From the NCBI GenBank assembly GCA_018398575.1, contig JAGTXZ010000010.1, positions 744,001 to 808,000 of the forward strand: a stretch of DNA of 64,000 nucleotides, in the 5' to 3' direction. Shown here one piece after another: positions 1 through 14,575 of the stretch (position 1 is its first letter; every line of letters begins with the position of its first letter). The DNA is from Ampelomyces quisqualis (taxonomy: Eukaryota > Ascomycota > Dothideomycetes > Pleosporales > Phaeosphaeriaceae). The notes below the pieces were generated by a model that searched no databases, was not told the DNA's origin, and was given only the letters and a program-made list of their open reading frames with translations. The position numbers were made by a program, and so were the translations under genes.

Positions 1-260
1 CTGGCTGCAAGCTGCGTACACTATAGAGATCTGTTAACTACTATCTACGCTAATAGCACACAGTCTAGGGCGTTAGATACACTAATAAACAATATAGAAT
101 TATAATAGAATAACATAGTACAAAGAAATAGAAGGTAACAGACAGCTTCTCTTGCTAACAGGACTATAGACGTATAAAAAACTTCTCTATAATTCTACGT
201 AAACTGCTAGACGCTAGTATACAACTTAAATATTCTAACGTAGCCTTGTTACGTAACCTG

Positions 261-600
261 TCTACTACAATAGCACTAGTAGGTTTAGCTAAGTTTGCCT
301 GCTAGACTAAAGAGAGTGCTACTAACATAATATACAAGAGGTAAGTTGCTTACATTATAATGCAAAAATATAGAAGGTAAGAATTTTACTTAGTGCTATA
401 TAGTATCCTACAGTACTATATAGTAGACCTATCTACTATAATAGCACTAGTAGGTTTAGCTAAGTTTGCTTGCTAGACTAAAGAGAGTGCTACTACTATA
501 ATATACAAAAGGTAAGTTGCTTACACTATAATATAAAAAACTAAAAAGTAAGAATTTTGCTTAGTGCTATATAGTGCTATATAGTACTGTATAGTGCTGC
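261..600 (+). repeat. Direct repeat of about 170 bp, two copies, inside copy A
   Basis: Two adjacent units (about 261-430 and 431-600) both start with a tract reading TCTACTA..ATAGCACTAGTAGG and run through the same landmarks (AAGAGAGTGCTACTA, GGTAAGTTGCTTACA, AAGAATTTT). Copy B has the unit only once, at about 31,550-31,720, so the unit number varies between copies. Confidence 0.8.
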
Positions 601-1141
601 ACTAAGAATAACACGTAGTAAGAGGCGCTCTTCTAAAATATACCTTTACTTACCTTAAAGACACAACACAACGCGTTAGCGCTAGGTAAAAGGCTATATA
701 ATGCTAGGATAAAACTTTGCTTACTTTTACCTGCACTTATAATTTAACCTACTACTATAACTATATAATACTGCGTTACTACTACAAACGCACTATAACT
801 ATATAATAACAATAATAGTGCTGTAACGTAAATATATATAATTTTCTACGTTACGTTTACTATACTACGCTGTACATTATAATACTGTTATAAGTAAGTA
901 TATAATATAAGTATACCTACACACGCTAACTAAGCTGTAGCTATTCTACTGTCCTTGCACCTGCCTGCACTATTCTTAACTGTTACGCGTAATATATTAT
1001 ATAATGCGCGTATTATAGAATTGTAATAATAAGTATAAGTAGTAGCTACCTTAATTAAATAAATAGTATATAAGTAATGTAAAGATAATAACTACTAATA
1101 ACGTATTGCAGGTAATTGTAAGAATAAGCTATAATATTAAT

Positions 1142-2040
1142 GTAGTAGACTAGCGCATATAGGTTAAAGAGATAACAGATTTTATCTAGCATAAGAACAT
1201 ATATAATAAGATTAAACAGGCACACTTACAGGCTAACTACCTAAAGATAATACGCAGCCTAATAACAGATAAATAGCTTAAGTATACTGCATACTCCTAA
1301 CTAACTAATAGTAGTATACTAAAGGAATTCTACAAGGCAACAGCTAGCGCTGTATAGAAGAAGATAATCTTAGAAATTTAAGACTACAGTAACAAAGTTA
1401 AAGCTAAACACACAGAAAGATAGCTAACGCCTGTAAACTTAGAACTAGAACGCACGTAGTTAGCATTAGTAGTCTTAAGTTCTTTTGCTACTTTAGTAAC
1501 TTAGCTAATAGGCCTTACTACAATAACAACTAAACTGTTACTTAACAACGTTAATATCTATATTATAGACAGCGTACATTATTAAACTGCCTAGACCTTT
1601 CTACTTTTAAGGCTAATAACAGCTGCACGTTAATAGTAGCTTAAAGATAGCAACTTTAAGATAAAGCTATAATATCTTAAATACAGTGCACTTGTTAAAC
1701 ACCTGTTGCAACTAAAATTTATAGACTAGTATACAGTTAGGACTTTAAAGATATTTAACGCGTTAGCGCTGCGCCTAATTACTAACAATAATAATCTAGC
1801 TGTAACTATTAACTTATACGTTAAGATAAGAAGCCTTAAAGGCATTAAAATTAAATACTAGACTCTAGTACAAGACAAAGTTAAGCCTAGTAGTAATATA
1901 ACCTAGAACAGTATACAAATAACAACAGCTAACTATATAATATAGTGCACTTTACTTTAGGCAGTAACAGCAATATTATAAACCTAGTAGGTGCTACTAG
2001 AGACAAGAGGCAAAGGCGCCTCTACTTAGAGCTTAATAAT
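1142..2040 (+). pseudogene. Degraded upstream frame of the helicase repeat, function unknown
   Basis: This frame stays readable for about 300 codons if TAG/TAA are read as former Gln/Trp/Arg. It is rich in Lys, Leu and Asn with no recognisable catalytic motif. It lies in a different frame from the helicase that follows. Near 1,980-2,040 the downstream frame also becomes readable, so the two may be separate genes, exons, or one gene with a frameshift. The same region is present in reverse orientation in copy B (about 30,100-31,000). I do not recognise the family. Confidence 0.4.
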
Positions 2041-5000
2041 AACACTAAAGATAATAACTATAAATAACAAAAGATAATAAGAGCGCTAGTAGACCTAGCC
2101 TATAAACTATTAATAAGACTTAAAGCAAATAGTAGCAAACGCTTTAACAGACAGAGTAGAAGTAAGAAGAAGAAGAATAATAGCCTAAACATACACATTA
2201 AGACTCTAACTACTAAAATTAAGCGCCTAGAAGAGTAGAATAACAGCACTACAAAGAAAGTAGAAGGAAGCAGAGACAAAGATACTGCGTAAACACAAAA
2301 CAACACAATATCTACGCTAATTACTACACTTAGATAGAAACGTAAGAGTGCTATAAGAAAATAATAAAGGTTGCTAGAGAAAGATGCTTACTCTAGTAGC
2401 AAAGAAGAATAAGAAGAGTATAATAAAGGTAATAGAGATAAGAATAAAGAGCTCTAGTTAGCAAAACAACTTGCGTTAAAAGAAAGGCTATAGCTCTAAG
2501 CTCTACTAAACGCAAAGTAAGTGCACTATAGAAAGCTTATAACTATAATCTACGCAACTAATACGCAAGACAGAACAGCAGATAAACTATAAGCTTAAAT
2601 TAGAGTAGTAATAGAACACTGCTAAGAGGATAAATAGTAGAAAGTAGCTAACTTCTTTAGATCTTTACTAGAAGACTTTAAGGATAACGTGCCTATAATA
2701 CTACATTTATTATAGAGACTAACAGTCCTATTTATAGTATACTAACTAATAGAGGCCTATATACTTTACAACAAAGAGCTATCTTTAGACAATAGCAGTA
2801 TATTTAAGAATATAATAGGTATAAGAAAAATAAGATTAGCTATACTTATAATAATTATAGGGTATGCGCACTTTAAGAACTAGACTAAAGTGTAAGAAGA
2901 CTAATTAAAGAATAAAACTAGTTAATATAGAGCTAAAGACAACAGTTAAGAATAGTGCTCTATAACAGACTAACAGACATTCTTATATATATGCAAAAAA
3001 AACACTTTAATACTAGAAGAGCTATAGTTAGCAGTATCTATAGTAAGCAGATAGAGCTGCGCACTAGCTGTATAGAAGGCTAAAATTATTACTATAGGCC
3101 TCTGCAAATCTAAATAGTGCAACCTAAAAGACCTCCTTACGCTCTATATCTACTTTATAGATAACACTCTTCTATAGGGTATAGGCGCACTAATAGCAGA
3201 TAAAGAAATAGAGATAAAGATTAATCTGCAAGTTAAACAGTACCTTGCAGTGTTTAACTAAAACGTTCTACTATGCAAATTTACAAAGAATAGTAAGAAG
3301 TATGTAAAGATAGTTCTGTAGTACATCTAAGAATGCTATATGCTAAAAGTCTACCTAAGTGTAACTACGCACTGTCTAGCACTATCTACTAGCTAATTTA
3401 TAATTATATACAGCTACATAATATTAGTAAAACGTGTACTTAATAAATACTAAACTATAAGACTTATAACTACACGTAAAATATTATTAAAAGGTAGCAA
3501 AGTAAGCGCAATAGACGCCTTTAATATTCTTAGCTACGTAGTAATATAGGGACGTATTATCTTTAATAAGTTCTATAACTACAAATTTAAGAATACTATT
3601 ATAGGTAACTTATACAAGACTATTTAAGTTAAGAACTATAGTTATTAGTAGAAGGCCTAGGCCCTCTTGGGTACACTAATAGAGAAAAGTCTTTACAAGA
3701 TACTTATTTTTATCTCTCTAGCGCTTAGGAGACTGCAAGATAATAAGAACTTCTTAAACTAGCACTGTTTTACAGGCAAAAAGGATAATATAGATAGTTC
3801 TAAACTGTTTACTACTACTAACTTTGTGTACGCAAGTATTAAGAAAATTATAGATATAAAAGAGATAAGAAAGATGTTAGGCCTAGTTATAGCAAAGGGC
3901 TAGGACACCTGCTTATCTAAGGCATAAGAAGGAGTTAAAAACGTACTTAATTCTCTTAAGTATATAGCGCTTATAGCGTTAGGAGAGAAGATTGCAGTAA
4001 GGTTTATACTGCGTTAAACTCTAGTTACGCAAGACCTATAGGGCTAGAAGATTTTAGGCATTAAGGGTAACTTCCTAATGTTCTACTAGCTATGCTAAAT
4101 AAATAACTTCTAATTGCTTATAGCTAACGTAATAACAAGATGCAAGATAGTGCTACAATAAGAAGAGCTAAATAGTGCAAAAGCTAAGAGCGTATGCATA
4201 TTTAACTGCGCTAAGATATAGAGTATTATAATATTTCTAATACTAGCCTAGCTTAAGGCTACACTGTTTAAAAGTAAAAAAAGTAAGAAAACTAAGCAGT
4301 TTATATTAACGTATATCTAACAGTACTTCTAGTAGCTAAACAAAGAAATGTTTGCTAATAACTTTAACTTACTACTTACACATAGTGCAAAGTATAAGGC
4401 AATTAAGCTAGAAGCTAAGAAGACCTATATTAAAACTAGACTTAATTCTAATTAAAGGGGCCTAGCAGATAATTAAACAGTACTACGTAACGTTTAGGCT
4501 AAAATCCTTATTAGCTTATATAAACTATGTGTGCAACTAGTGCTCTAGATAGAGCTTTAAAAAAGATTTGGCAAAGATGTAGTTTTTCTGCTAAGAGAAG
4601 AAATACTAAAGTCTAAAATAGACGCTATGTTAGCAAAATAGAAGGACTTAGACTTAACATTTATTTTAGTAGCGTTAATAGCGTTTACAGAAGCTATTAC
4701 GCTAATTAAGGCAAATAAGGTTATAATTGTAGAGCCTTAAGACAAACAGGGCACTTAAGACTAATTTATGTTTAGAGTATATTAACTAGGCTAGCTAGCA
4801 GACGTATATAAGAGCATTATTCTATATAACCTAGAAAGCAATCTAGAAACAAAAGTTCTAAAGAAGTAGAACGTAAAGATATTGTTGCGTAGTAGTCTGC
4901 AAGGTGTAACAACAAAAGAAGGAGAGATTAAGTAGAATTGTAATAAGAAAATCTTTATAAAGCTTAAGGGGCTAGTGTAAATTAGGTAAATTAAGTAGTA

Positions 5001-5440
5001 GAACTGTAGAGTATAGTACACTACTGTGCAAAGCTATAAGATAAAAAACGCTTAAGTAGATACGTAGCCTAGTTCTAGGAGTATAAGAATGCAAAAAGTA
5101 TTACAAAAGAAGTATATACGTAGACGTAACGTAGAATTAATTTAAAGCGCAAGAATAGTGTAGATTTGTAGCAAAACCTAAACTAAGTAACAGCGCTATT
5201 AAAGAGATTGCCTTAGACTTAAACTATAGTTAGACACAGTTAAGGATAGGCTGCTAACTAGCAATACAGTTATACAGATAGTGCAAAGCTATATTAAATA
5301 TAAGAACTATAAACTATTTTGCAAAAGAGTTCTATAAACTAGACTACTAATAATAGTATGCTAGGCATTGCTGTTATTGCTTAGTACAGTAGAGCACAGT
5401 TAAGAACTATCTAGTAGCTAGTAGTACAGTTGTGTTAACA
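2030..5440 (+). pseudogene. SNF2-type helicase/ATPase remnant (copy A)
   Basis: One frame runs about 1,130 codons with stops only of the TAG/TAA type. The start is coiled-coil-like and lysine-rich (2,150-2,300). Motif II is at 3,553-3,585, reading IIFNKFYNY where an IIxDExH-type core is expected; D to N and E to K are G-to-A changes. Motif III is at 3,661-3,690 (LLGTLIEKS, from a TGTPIE-type motif). Motif VI is at 4,765-4,795 (FMFRVY*LG*, from the RxxRxGQ type), preceded by the usual valine/glutamate-proline strand. These motifs in this order are characteristic of SNF2 proteins, which move along DNA or remodel chromatin using ATP. No net frameshift separates motif II from motif VI. The gene is inactive: dozens of stops and lost catalytic acids. 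Its role in the element is unknown. Confidence 0.72.
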
Positions 5441-5489
5441 GTGTTACTAATGTTATAGATGTTACTAACGTTGTGTTTTTCTAACGCAG

Positions 5490-7632
5490 GCTTAATAACT
5501 ACGCTAAAACGCCTAGGTAGGTAGCTATTACTTTGTAAAGCAATTACAAGCAGCTTTAAGGTGTTACAAGCTGCGGCTAACGCGATAGGTAACTTTAACG
5601 TCTAACGCTTCTACTACACGTTAGTATTATAGCTGCTTAACAATAACTTACCTATAGAGGTTATTACTTAGGCTTTAACCTGTAAGCTTTTCTATATAGT
5701 AAGTAAAGAGGCAGAAGGCGCGTTATAGCAATCTCTGCGCAGTGTTGCTATATACGCAATGCAACTATTCTACGCTATACGCCTATAGGTTATCTACGCC
5801 TTGTCTAGCGCTGCTAGCAAGATATATATAAGCTTTAACAGCTAGATAACAAAGAGTAGAATATAGGGTTTCTTTAGGATTATTGCTTACTTTGCTATAG
5901 CGTTAGATATAATCTAGAACTTGCCTATTACTCTACTATAACTTAACAGCGCCTATATAGGTAAGGTAATTACAGTAGCTGTTATTGTAACCCTGCAGGC
6001 GTATAGGATTACGTTATATACGCTAGGCTACTTTGTACTTAATAACGCTAGTAATAATAACACTACAATTACAGTAGTAGCTTATAAGTTTAGCAACTTT
6101 AACCTAACTTACTAACGCCTTTGCTACAGCCTTTACACTATTAATCTTATTAGACAGGCACTGCTCTTTGGCAACAATAAGAACGCGTACAATAACACTG
6201 TTAAGCACGCTTATAACAAAGAGGCGTTTATAGCAGCATAGCGTAAGAATAGCGCTCTTAGTACGCTTCTCTTTGTAATTATATACATTAAAACACTATA
6301 GTAGTACGCCTTGTTTACTAAGTGCGTAAAGGCCTCTAATAATAATATTCTTACTACTACACGCGTTAAGATACTTTAACTAATTAAGCCTGTTGTTACG
6401 CGTTAGAACTTATACTACAGCGCTCTTAAGTAGGCAACTTATCTTAAGAGCAGCTTTAATCTCTATATTAAGAAGCACGTAAGCTGCGTTACTTATAAGA
6501 AGTAGTGTAGCACTTAAAGTAACGCACTAGCATAGATAAGATTAGGTAGGCTTTAGGCAGTAGATTGGGTAGTTATTACTAAGTATTAATAATGCCTTAA
6601 ACTACTTAAAACTACTACAAAACGCCTAGAGGGACGTAGTAAATAACATAGCAGCAACTTTAGAGCTATCTATAAAGTTCTGCCTATATTTAAGTATCTA
6701 CTTAATTAGCTTAAAAAGCTAGCCAAGCTATATACTAACGTTGTGTTTAACGTATACAATAAGGCACCTAAAGGCAAGTATTATGCCTATTTTGCGCGTT
6801 TATTAGCTAATATATATACGTAGATTATCTCTATATTAATCTCTGTAACGCCTAGGCAAAAGCTAATAAGTATTACTACTAGCTTAATAACTTACTAATA
6901 TACTACGCTACTACTTACCTCTACCTATACTACAAATACTACTATAAGAACTTATAGGAACATAAAGATAGGTAGCTGCGCGCTATAAACGCTAGATTCT
7001 AGAAGTTGTAGCAGTTATATAAGAAGGCGCTGCCAACTCCTCTACTATAACTACCTTATATAGGCGCGTTAGATAACGTAATTAAAGCTCTTACCACGCG
7101 CTGTAATTGTACAGTACGCAATAGTAGTAATAAGTATAATTACTAGCGTAAGAATAAGCTAAGCTAGAGTACAACAACGTATTATAACAATAGCAACGCT
7201 GTCTAATATTAGATCTTAATAGCTTTAAAATACTCTTAATTAAGTAGTTTTGTAATAGATATACTAATAATCCTAGCATCTAGTTGCGATTGTAAGCAGC
7301 TCTTTAGCAAGCTTAGTAATCTACTTAAGCTAAAACAATAAGCTATTAGCAGTAAGTTACTTGCTGCCCTCTAGCTTATACGCTTATAGACCTAAGCTAG
7401 TTACACACACAAGCGCTATAGTAACAATAGCAGCAACAACGTAATTACTAACAACAACCTTATACGTAAGTATAGCATACAAAACTAGGTAGAGGATAAT
7501 TAGAGCAACGCTTAAGGCGTCTGGCAGCTACTAGCCAATTAAAACACTAAAAACAGAGCGCCAAGACTTGTATATACAAACGCTAAGACTTTTACTAAAT
7601 ATTTGTTAATCAAACAAATATACAAGCTCTAA
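5490..7632 (+). pseudogene. hAT-family transposase remnant
   Basis: The frame shows hAT hallmarks once TAG/TAA are read through. A segment at about 5,831-5,865 corresponds to the conserved FDSWTTKSR block. A long RNase H-like and helical region follows. At about 7,270-7,340 lies the C-terminal dimerisation block, reading SSCDCKQLFSKLSNLL, close to the family SxxxERxFS...L pattern. Stops are at 7,513 and 7,537, but coherent residues continue to about 7,632, so the original stop is uncertain. hAT transposases cut and paste DNA and leave 8-bp target duplications; none could be paired here because the 5' end is absent. It is dead, with many premature stops. Confidence 0.75.
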
Positions 7633-7711
7633 AACACTAAACAAACAAACAAATATGGGCTGGGTGCTAAGCTTTACTAAACAAACAAATATGGGTGGCT
7701 ATATTTGTTTG
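7599..7711. repeat. hAT subterminal palindromic repeats
   Basis: Two perfect hairpins are visible: 9-bp arms at 7,599-7,607 and 7,613-7,621 (ATATTTGTT/AACAAATAT), and 11-bp arms at 7,682-7,692 and 7,701-7,711 (CAAACAAATAT/ATATTTGTTTG). Further AAACAAATATGGG copies lie at 7,639-7,659 and 7,680-7,695. Such clusters beside the end of hAT elements usually serve as transposase binding sites. The exact outer end of the transposon is not clear. Confidence 0.6.
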
Positions 7712-7939
7712 ATTTGTTTGTTGCGGAGTCTGAGTAACAGAGGTCAGCGCAGTGCAGAATTGTTGTGCAACACTTCGTTACTAGTTTTGCGGACATATGT
7801 GTATGCTCATGCCCTGATGCTTTGCACGTAGAAAAGTGAAGGGTACCAGGTATTTCTTGTCCATTAGACAATCCCGCCACCACACCAAGAAAAACCGTCA
7901 ACAACACTCAGAGCCACGACAGCATAAATTTCCGTTGCT

Positions 7940-8102
7940 ATGGCCTGGATAGATCTACTGGTCGCCATCGTGTACGATATTTACTCGGACGAGGCGATAT
8001 CAACAACGCTTGGGCAACCCGACGACCCGTTGATTTGCCACACTCTCAGCTATGAGATCGACCATACAGACTGGCGGATTGAGTATCTAGCATCAACAAT
8101 CT
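7940..8102 (+). other. Exon 1 of the candidate island gene
   Basis: 54 codons plus one base, ending just before GTGAGT. Upstream (about 7,860-7,939) is a C+A-rich stretch that could be a short 5' leader; it comes right after the hAT terminal repeats. Confidence 0.4.
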
Positions 8103-8455
8103 GTGAGTAATCCAACTCACTGCTGGAAACCACATTGTCTTCCGAACAAAAATAAGACGAAGATTACCACTGCCTGGTCGATGTGGAGCCACCATCGAAT
8201 CATAGGTTTGACATGCGGCACAACAATGACTTGAGAGTGCTCACATACCCCATTATGGGTATTACCAGCAATCGAGAGCGTCAGCTGTTCGCATCGGTTT
8301 GTCCTAAAGATCTCTTGAACAGGAACCAACTGGTGCGGACTGTCCGGCGATCGCTCGTGTCAGCAACACACTGCGGATACTCCAACACTCATGATACCAG
8401 ATCGAGTGAAGTCATGACGACGCAAACTAATCAATTACCAAACCTTCAAGTATAG
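7940..8455 (+). CDS. Candidate two-exon gene in the non-RIPped island, about 153 residues
   Basis: The start ATG at 7,940 is in good context (GCTATGGCC). Exon 1 runs 7,940-8,102. A consensus 5' splice site GTGAGT begins at 8,103 and splicing to AAG at 8,154-8,156 removes 54 bases, a usual fungal intron length. Exon 2 (8,157-8,455) ends at TAG. Without splicing the frame stops at 8,108; with splicing a single frame of 153 codons results. The product starts MAWIDLLVAIVYDIYSDEA, is acidic in the first half and basic in the second, with no clear signal peptide. I do not recognise the family. Caution: the acceptor AAG is weaker than CAG/TAG, and this could be a remnant of a longer gene. Codon use is unlike the surrounding transposons. 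Confidence 0.42.
8157..8455 (+). other. Exon 2 of the candidate island gene
   Basis: This continuous frame enters at phase 1 from exon 1 and stops at TAG 8,453-8,455. It carries several Arg/Asn-rich stretches and four Cys, with no recognised domain. Confidence 0.4.
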
Positions 8456-8935
8456 GACGTGCACCATTGCCAATTATTCAACCTCACCATCCAGCAGAGC
8501 AGCTTCACTCTCTCATCACCACGGCTTCTGAATCAGCTTCATTCCACCACCACAATCACTACAATGCGGTGCCCACCTTCCCCAACCCCAACTTCCTTGC
8601 CCGCAGTACCTCAGCAGCTCCCGCCTTCGAAAAATCGCATCGATGCCGTATCCCTCTCCATCTTCACCGGCACAAGTTACAACTCTAACCCCAAGCCCCC
8701 AACGACCGCCCATGGGGGCGGAGGGACGCCTTGCTGATCTAATAATATTGGTAGTGCAACACAACATGTGTCATACCATGCCAGTGTGGAAGTCTTTTTT
8801 TTGCTCGGTCTCCTAACACCACGCAGCTCAGTAAAAAATCTGCAGCAGAGACACACATAACGACTCCATGGCCAACAAAATCGCAAAAACATACAGCAGC
8901 GGGGATCCACTAGTTCACCCACCTAACTACTAGCA
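8456..8935 (+). other. Rest of the non-RIPped island: leader-like sequence and a weak 57-codon frame
   Basis: The stretch is rich in C, CT and CA (notably 8,470-8,560), like a fungal 5' leader, and is followed by an ATG at 8,564 opening a 57-codon Pro/Ser-rich frame to TGA at 8,735-8,737. The frame has no recognisable motif, so it may be the 5' end of a gene cut by the repeat that begins near 8,936. Normal TCA, TGA and CG words occur throughout, unlike the flanks. Confidence 0.3.
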
Positions 8936-12837
<3,902 letters not shown>

Positions 12838-12953
12838 CTTATATTAGTTTTATAAGAAAGATTAGCACTTAACCTACTAGACTATATTGTTTAGAAGAGA
12901 GGCCTTCTAAAAAGGTAGTAAAGAGCTTCTATATAGAGTAGTCTAATACTTAT

Positions 12954-14274
12954 GTGTTAGGAAAATTTAATATTGTTAGAGTTGCTAACATCTGCGACAC
13001 TGTTAATATAACTATACTACTAGCTACTAGACAGTTCTTAACTGTGCTCTACTATGCTAAGCAATAATAGTAATACTTAGTATACTATTATTAGTAGCTT
13101 AGTTTATAGAACTCTTTTACAAAATGGTTTATAGTTCTTATATTTAATATAGCTTTGCACTGTCTACACAACTGTGTTACTAGTTAGTAGCCTACTTTTA
13201 ACTATACCTAACTATAATTTAAGTCTAAGGCAATCCTTTTAATAGCGCTGTTACTTAGTTTAGGTTTTGCTGCAAATCTACACTATTCTTACGCTTTAAA
13301 TTAATTTTGTATTATATCTATATATTTACTTCTTTTGTAATACTCTTTATATTCTTATGTTTTTAGGACTAGGCTACGTATCTACTTAGGCATTTTTTTT
13401 TATAGCTTTACATAGTAGTCTACTATACTCTGCAGTTTTACTACTTAATTTACCTAATTTACACTAGCCTCTTAAGCTTTATAGAAATTTCCTTATTATA
13501 ATTCTACTAAATCTCTTCTTTTTATATTATTACACTTTATAGACTACTGCGTAACAATATCTTTACGTTCTGCTTTTTTAGAACTTTTGTTTTTAGATTA
13601 CTCTTTAGGTTGTATAGAATAATACTCTTGTACACAGCTGCTAGCTAGCCTAGTTAATATACCTTAAATATAAATTAGTCTTAAGTGCCTTATTTGTCTT
13701 AAGGCTCTATAATTATAACTTTGTTTGCTTTAATTAGCGTAATAGCTTCTACAAACGCTATTAACGCTACTAAAATAAATGTTAAGTCTAGGTTCTTCTA
13801 TTTCGCTAATATAGCGTTTATTTTAGACTTTAGCATTTCTCTTTTTAGTAGAAAAACTGCATCTTTGCTAATTTTTTTTAAAGCTCTATCTAGAGCACTA
13901 GTTATACATATAGTTTGTATAAGCTAATAAGAATTTTAGCCTAAATATTGCGTAGTACTATTTAATTATCTGCTAGGCTTTTCTAATTAAAATTAAGTCT
14001 AGTTTTAACATAAGTTTTCTTAGCCTTTAGCTTAATTGCCTTATACTTTACACTATATATAAGTAGTAAGTTAAGGTTGTTAGTAAATATTTCTTTATCT
14101 AGCTACTAAAAGTGCTATTAGATATACGTTAATATAAACTGCTTAGTTTACTTTTTTTACTTTTAAACAGCGCAGCCTTAAGCTAAGCTAGTATTAGAAA
14201 TGTTGTAATACTCTATATCTTAGCGCAGTTAAATATGTATACGCTCTTAGCTTTTGCGCTGTTTAGCTCTTCTT
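12954..14274 (-). mobile_element. SNF2-helicase repeat copy B, 3' segment
   Basis: This is the reverse complement of the 3' part of copy A. It contains the helicase C-terminal part, with the motif VI region at about 13,620-13,700, and ends at 12,954 with TGTGTTAGGAAAATTT. It is interrupted at 14,274 by LTR element E1. The five bases TTCTT at 14,270-14,274 recur at 27,965-27,969, where copy B resumes. Confidence 0.85.
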
Positions 14275-14402
14275 TGTAACAAGCACATGCAAACACATGT
14301 TACATCTAATACCTTATAAAGGCTTAGTAACAGATTATGTAGAGAGCTAGTAGATTAGGACTAAAAGCGCTCTAATAGCGCTCTAACTTAGCTACTACGC
14401 CT

Positions 14403-14415
14403 ACTATAAATATAA
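14403..14415 (+). promoter_or_regulatory. TATA-like element of the E1 LTR
   Basis: CTATAAATATAAG lies about 25 bp upstream of the hairpin where the transcript would be expected to start. The same order is kept in the other E LTRs. Confidence 0.55.
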
Positions 14416-14437
14416 GCCTATAGCATAGATAGAGGAC

Positions 14438-14450
14438 AAGTTTCTCTTGT
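14438..14450 (+). other. LTR segment complementary to the E1 primer site
   Basis: AAGTTTCTCTTGT is the exact reverse complement of ACAAGAGAAACTT at 14,576-14,588, just downstream of the LTR. Its position after the TATA box fits the 5' end of the transcript, as in self-priming Tf1-type elements. Confidence 0.65.
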
Positions 14451-14575
14451 CCTTTTATACAAGACCTATAGGTGTATAGCTAATCCTAAATCTTTAATAC
14501 AATACGCACTCCTATATACCTCTAATACGTATCTAATTTAATCCTAATAGCTGTACTTACCTGCGTTGTTACATT

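Larger units (their letters stand above)
1..5487 (+). mobile_element. RIP-degraded SNF2-helicase repeat, copy A (5' end outside window)
   Basis: Positions 1 onward match the reverse complement of copy B (base 1 aligns near 32,700; copy A 5,030-5,460 aligns with 13,380-12,970), so this is a dispersed repeat present in both orientations. It holds a K-rich upstream frame and a long frame with SNF2-type motifs. The right end is placed where a short T-rich stretch followed by CTAACGC resembles the ends of copies B and D. The sequence beyond it is hAT transposase. No terminal inverted repeat could be tested because the left end is cut off. The class of element is not certain: a DNA transposon with helicase cargo is the simplest reading. 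Confidence 0.7.
5488..7720 (+). mobile_element. RIP-degraded hAT transposon, 3' part
   Basis: It contains the central and C-terminal parts of a hAT transposase, followed by a non-coding end with repeated AAACAAATAT motifs. The left side stops abruptly at the end of copy A. The region that usually codes the N-terminal zinc finger is missing, so copy A probably inserted into, or truncated, this element. RIP fades towards the right end, where CpA/TpG-containing words reappear. Confidence 0.75.
14275..14573 (+). repeat. E1 5' LTR
   Basis: 299 bp, beginning TGTAAC and ending TTACA. A TATA-like box (CTATAAATATAAG) is at 14,403-14,415 and a hairpin GGACAAG/CTTGTCC is at about 14,434-14,452. Same length as the other three E LTRs. 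Confidence 0.95.

Noticed and set aside
2100..2306. Hydrophobic minus-strand ORF (and its relative at 29,783-30,073)
   Set aside because: Both are the opposite strand of the lysine-rich coiled-coil part of the helicase frame; the Phe/Leu runs mirror AAG/AAA codons.
4791..5021. Open stretches on the minus strand at 4,791-5,021 and 7,091-7,279
   Set aside because: They lie opposite the helicase and hAT frames, which carry the recognisable motifs. TGA is missing through RIP, so chance frames become longer.
7677..7907. Minus-strand open frame with a hydrophobic start and several Cys, resembling a small secreted protein
   Set aside because: The frame has no ATG at its start (only GTG/TTG), an in-frame stop lies just upstream, and its C-terminal part is coded by the hAT terminal repeats. 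Most likely chance.
8117..8329. Minus-strand open frames in the island (8,117-8,329; 8,516-8,767; 8,677-8,922)
   Set aside because: No motif, no splice logic, and they overlap the better-supported + strand frame or leader-like sequence.
13721..13927. Plus-strand 68-codon frame
   Set aside because: It is the complement of the helicase C-terminal region of copy B.
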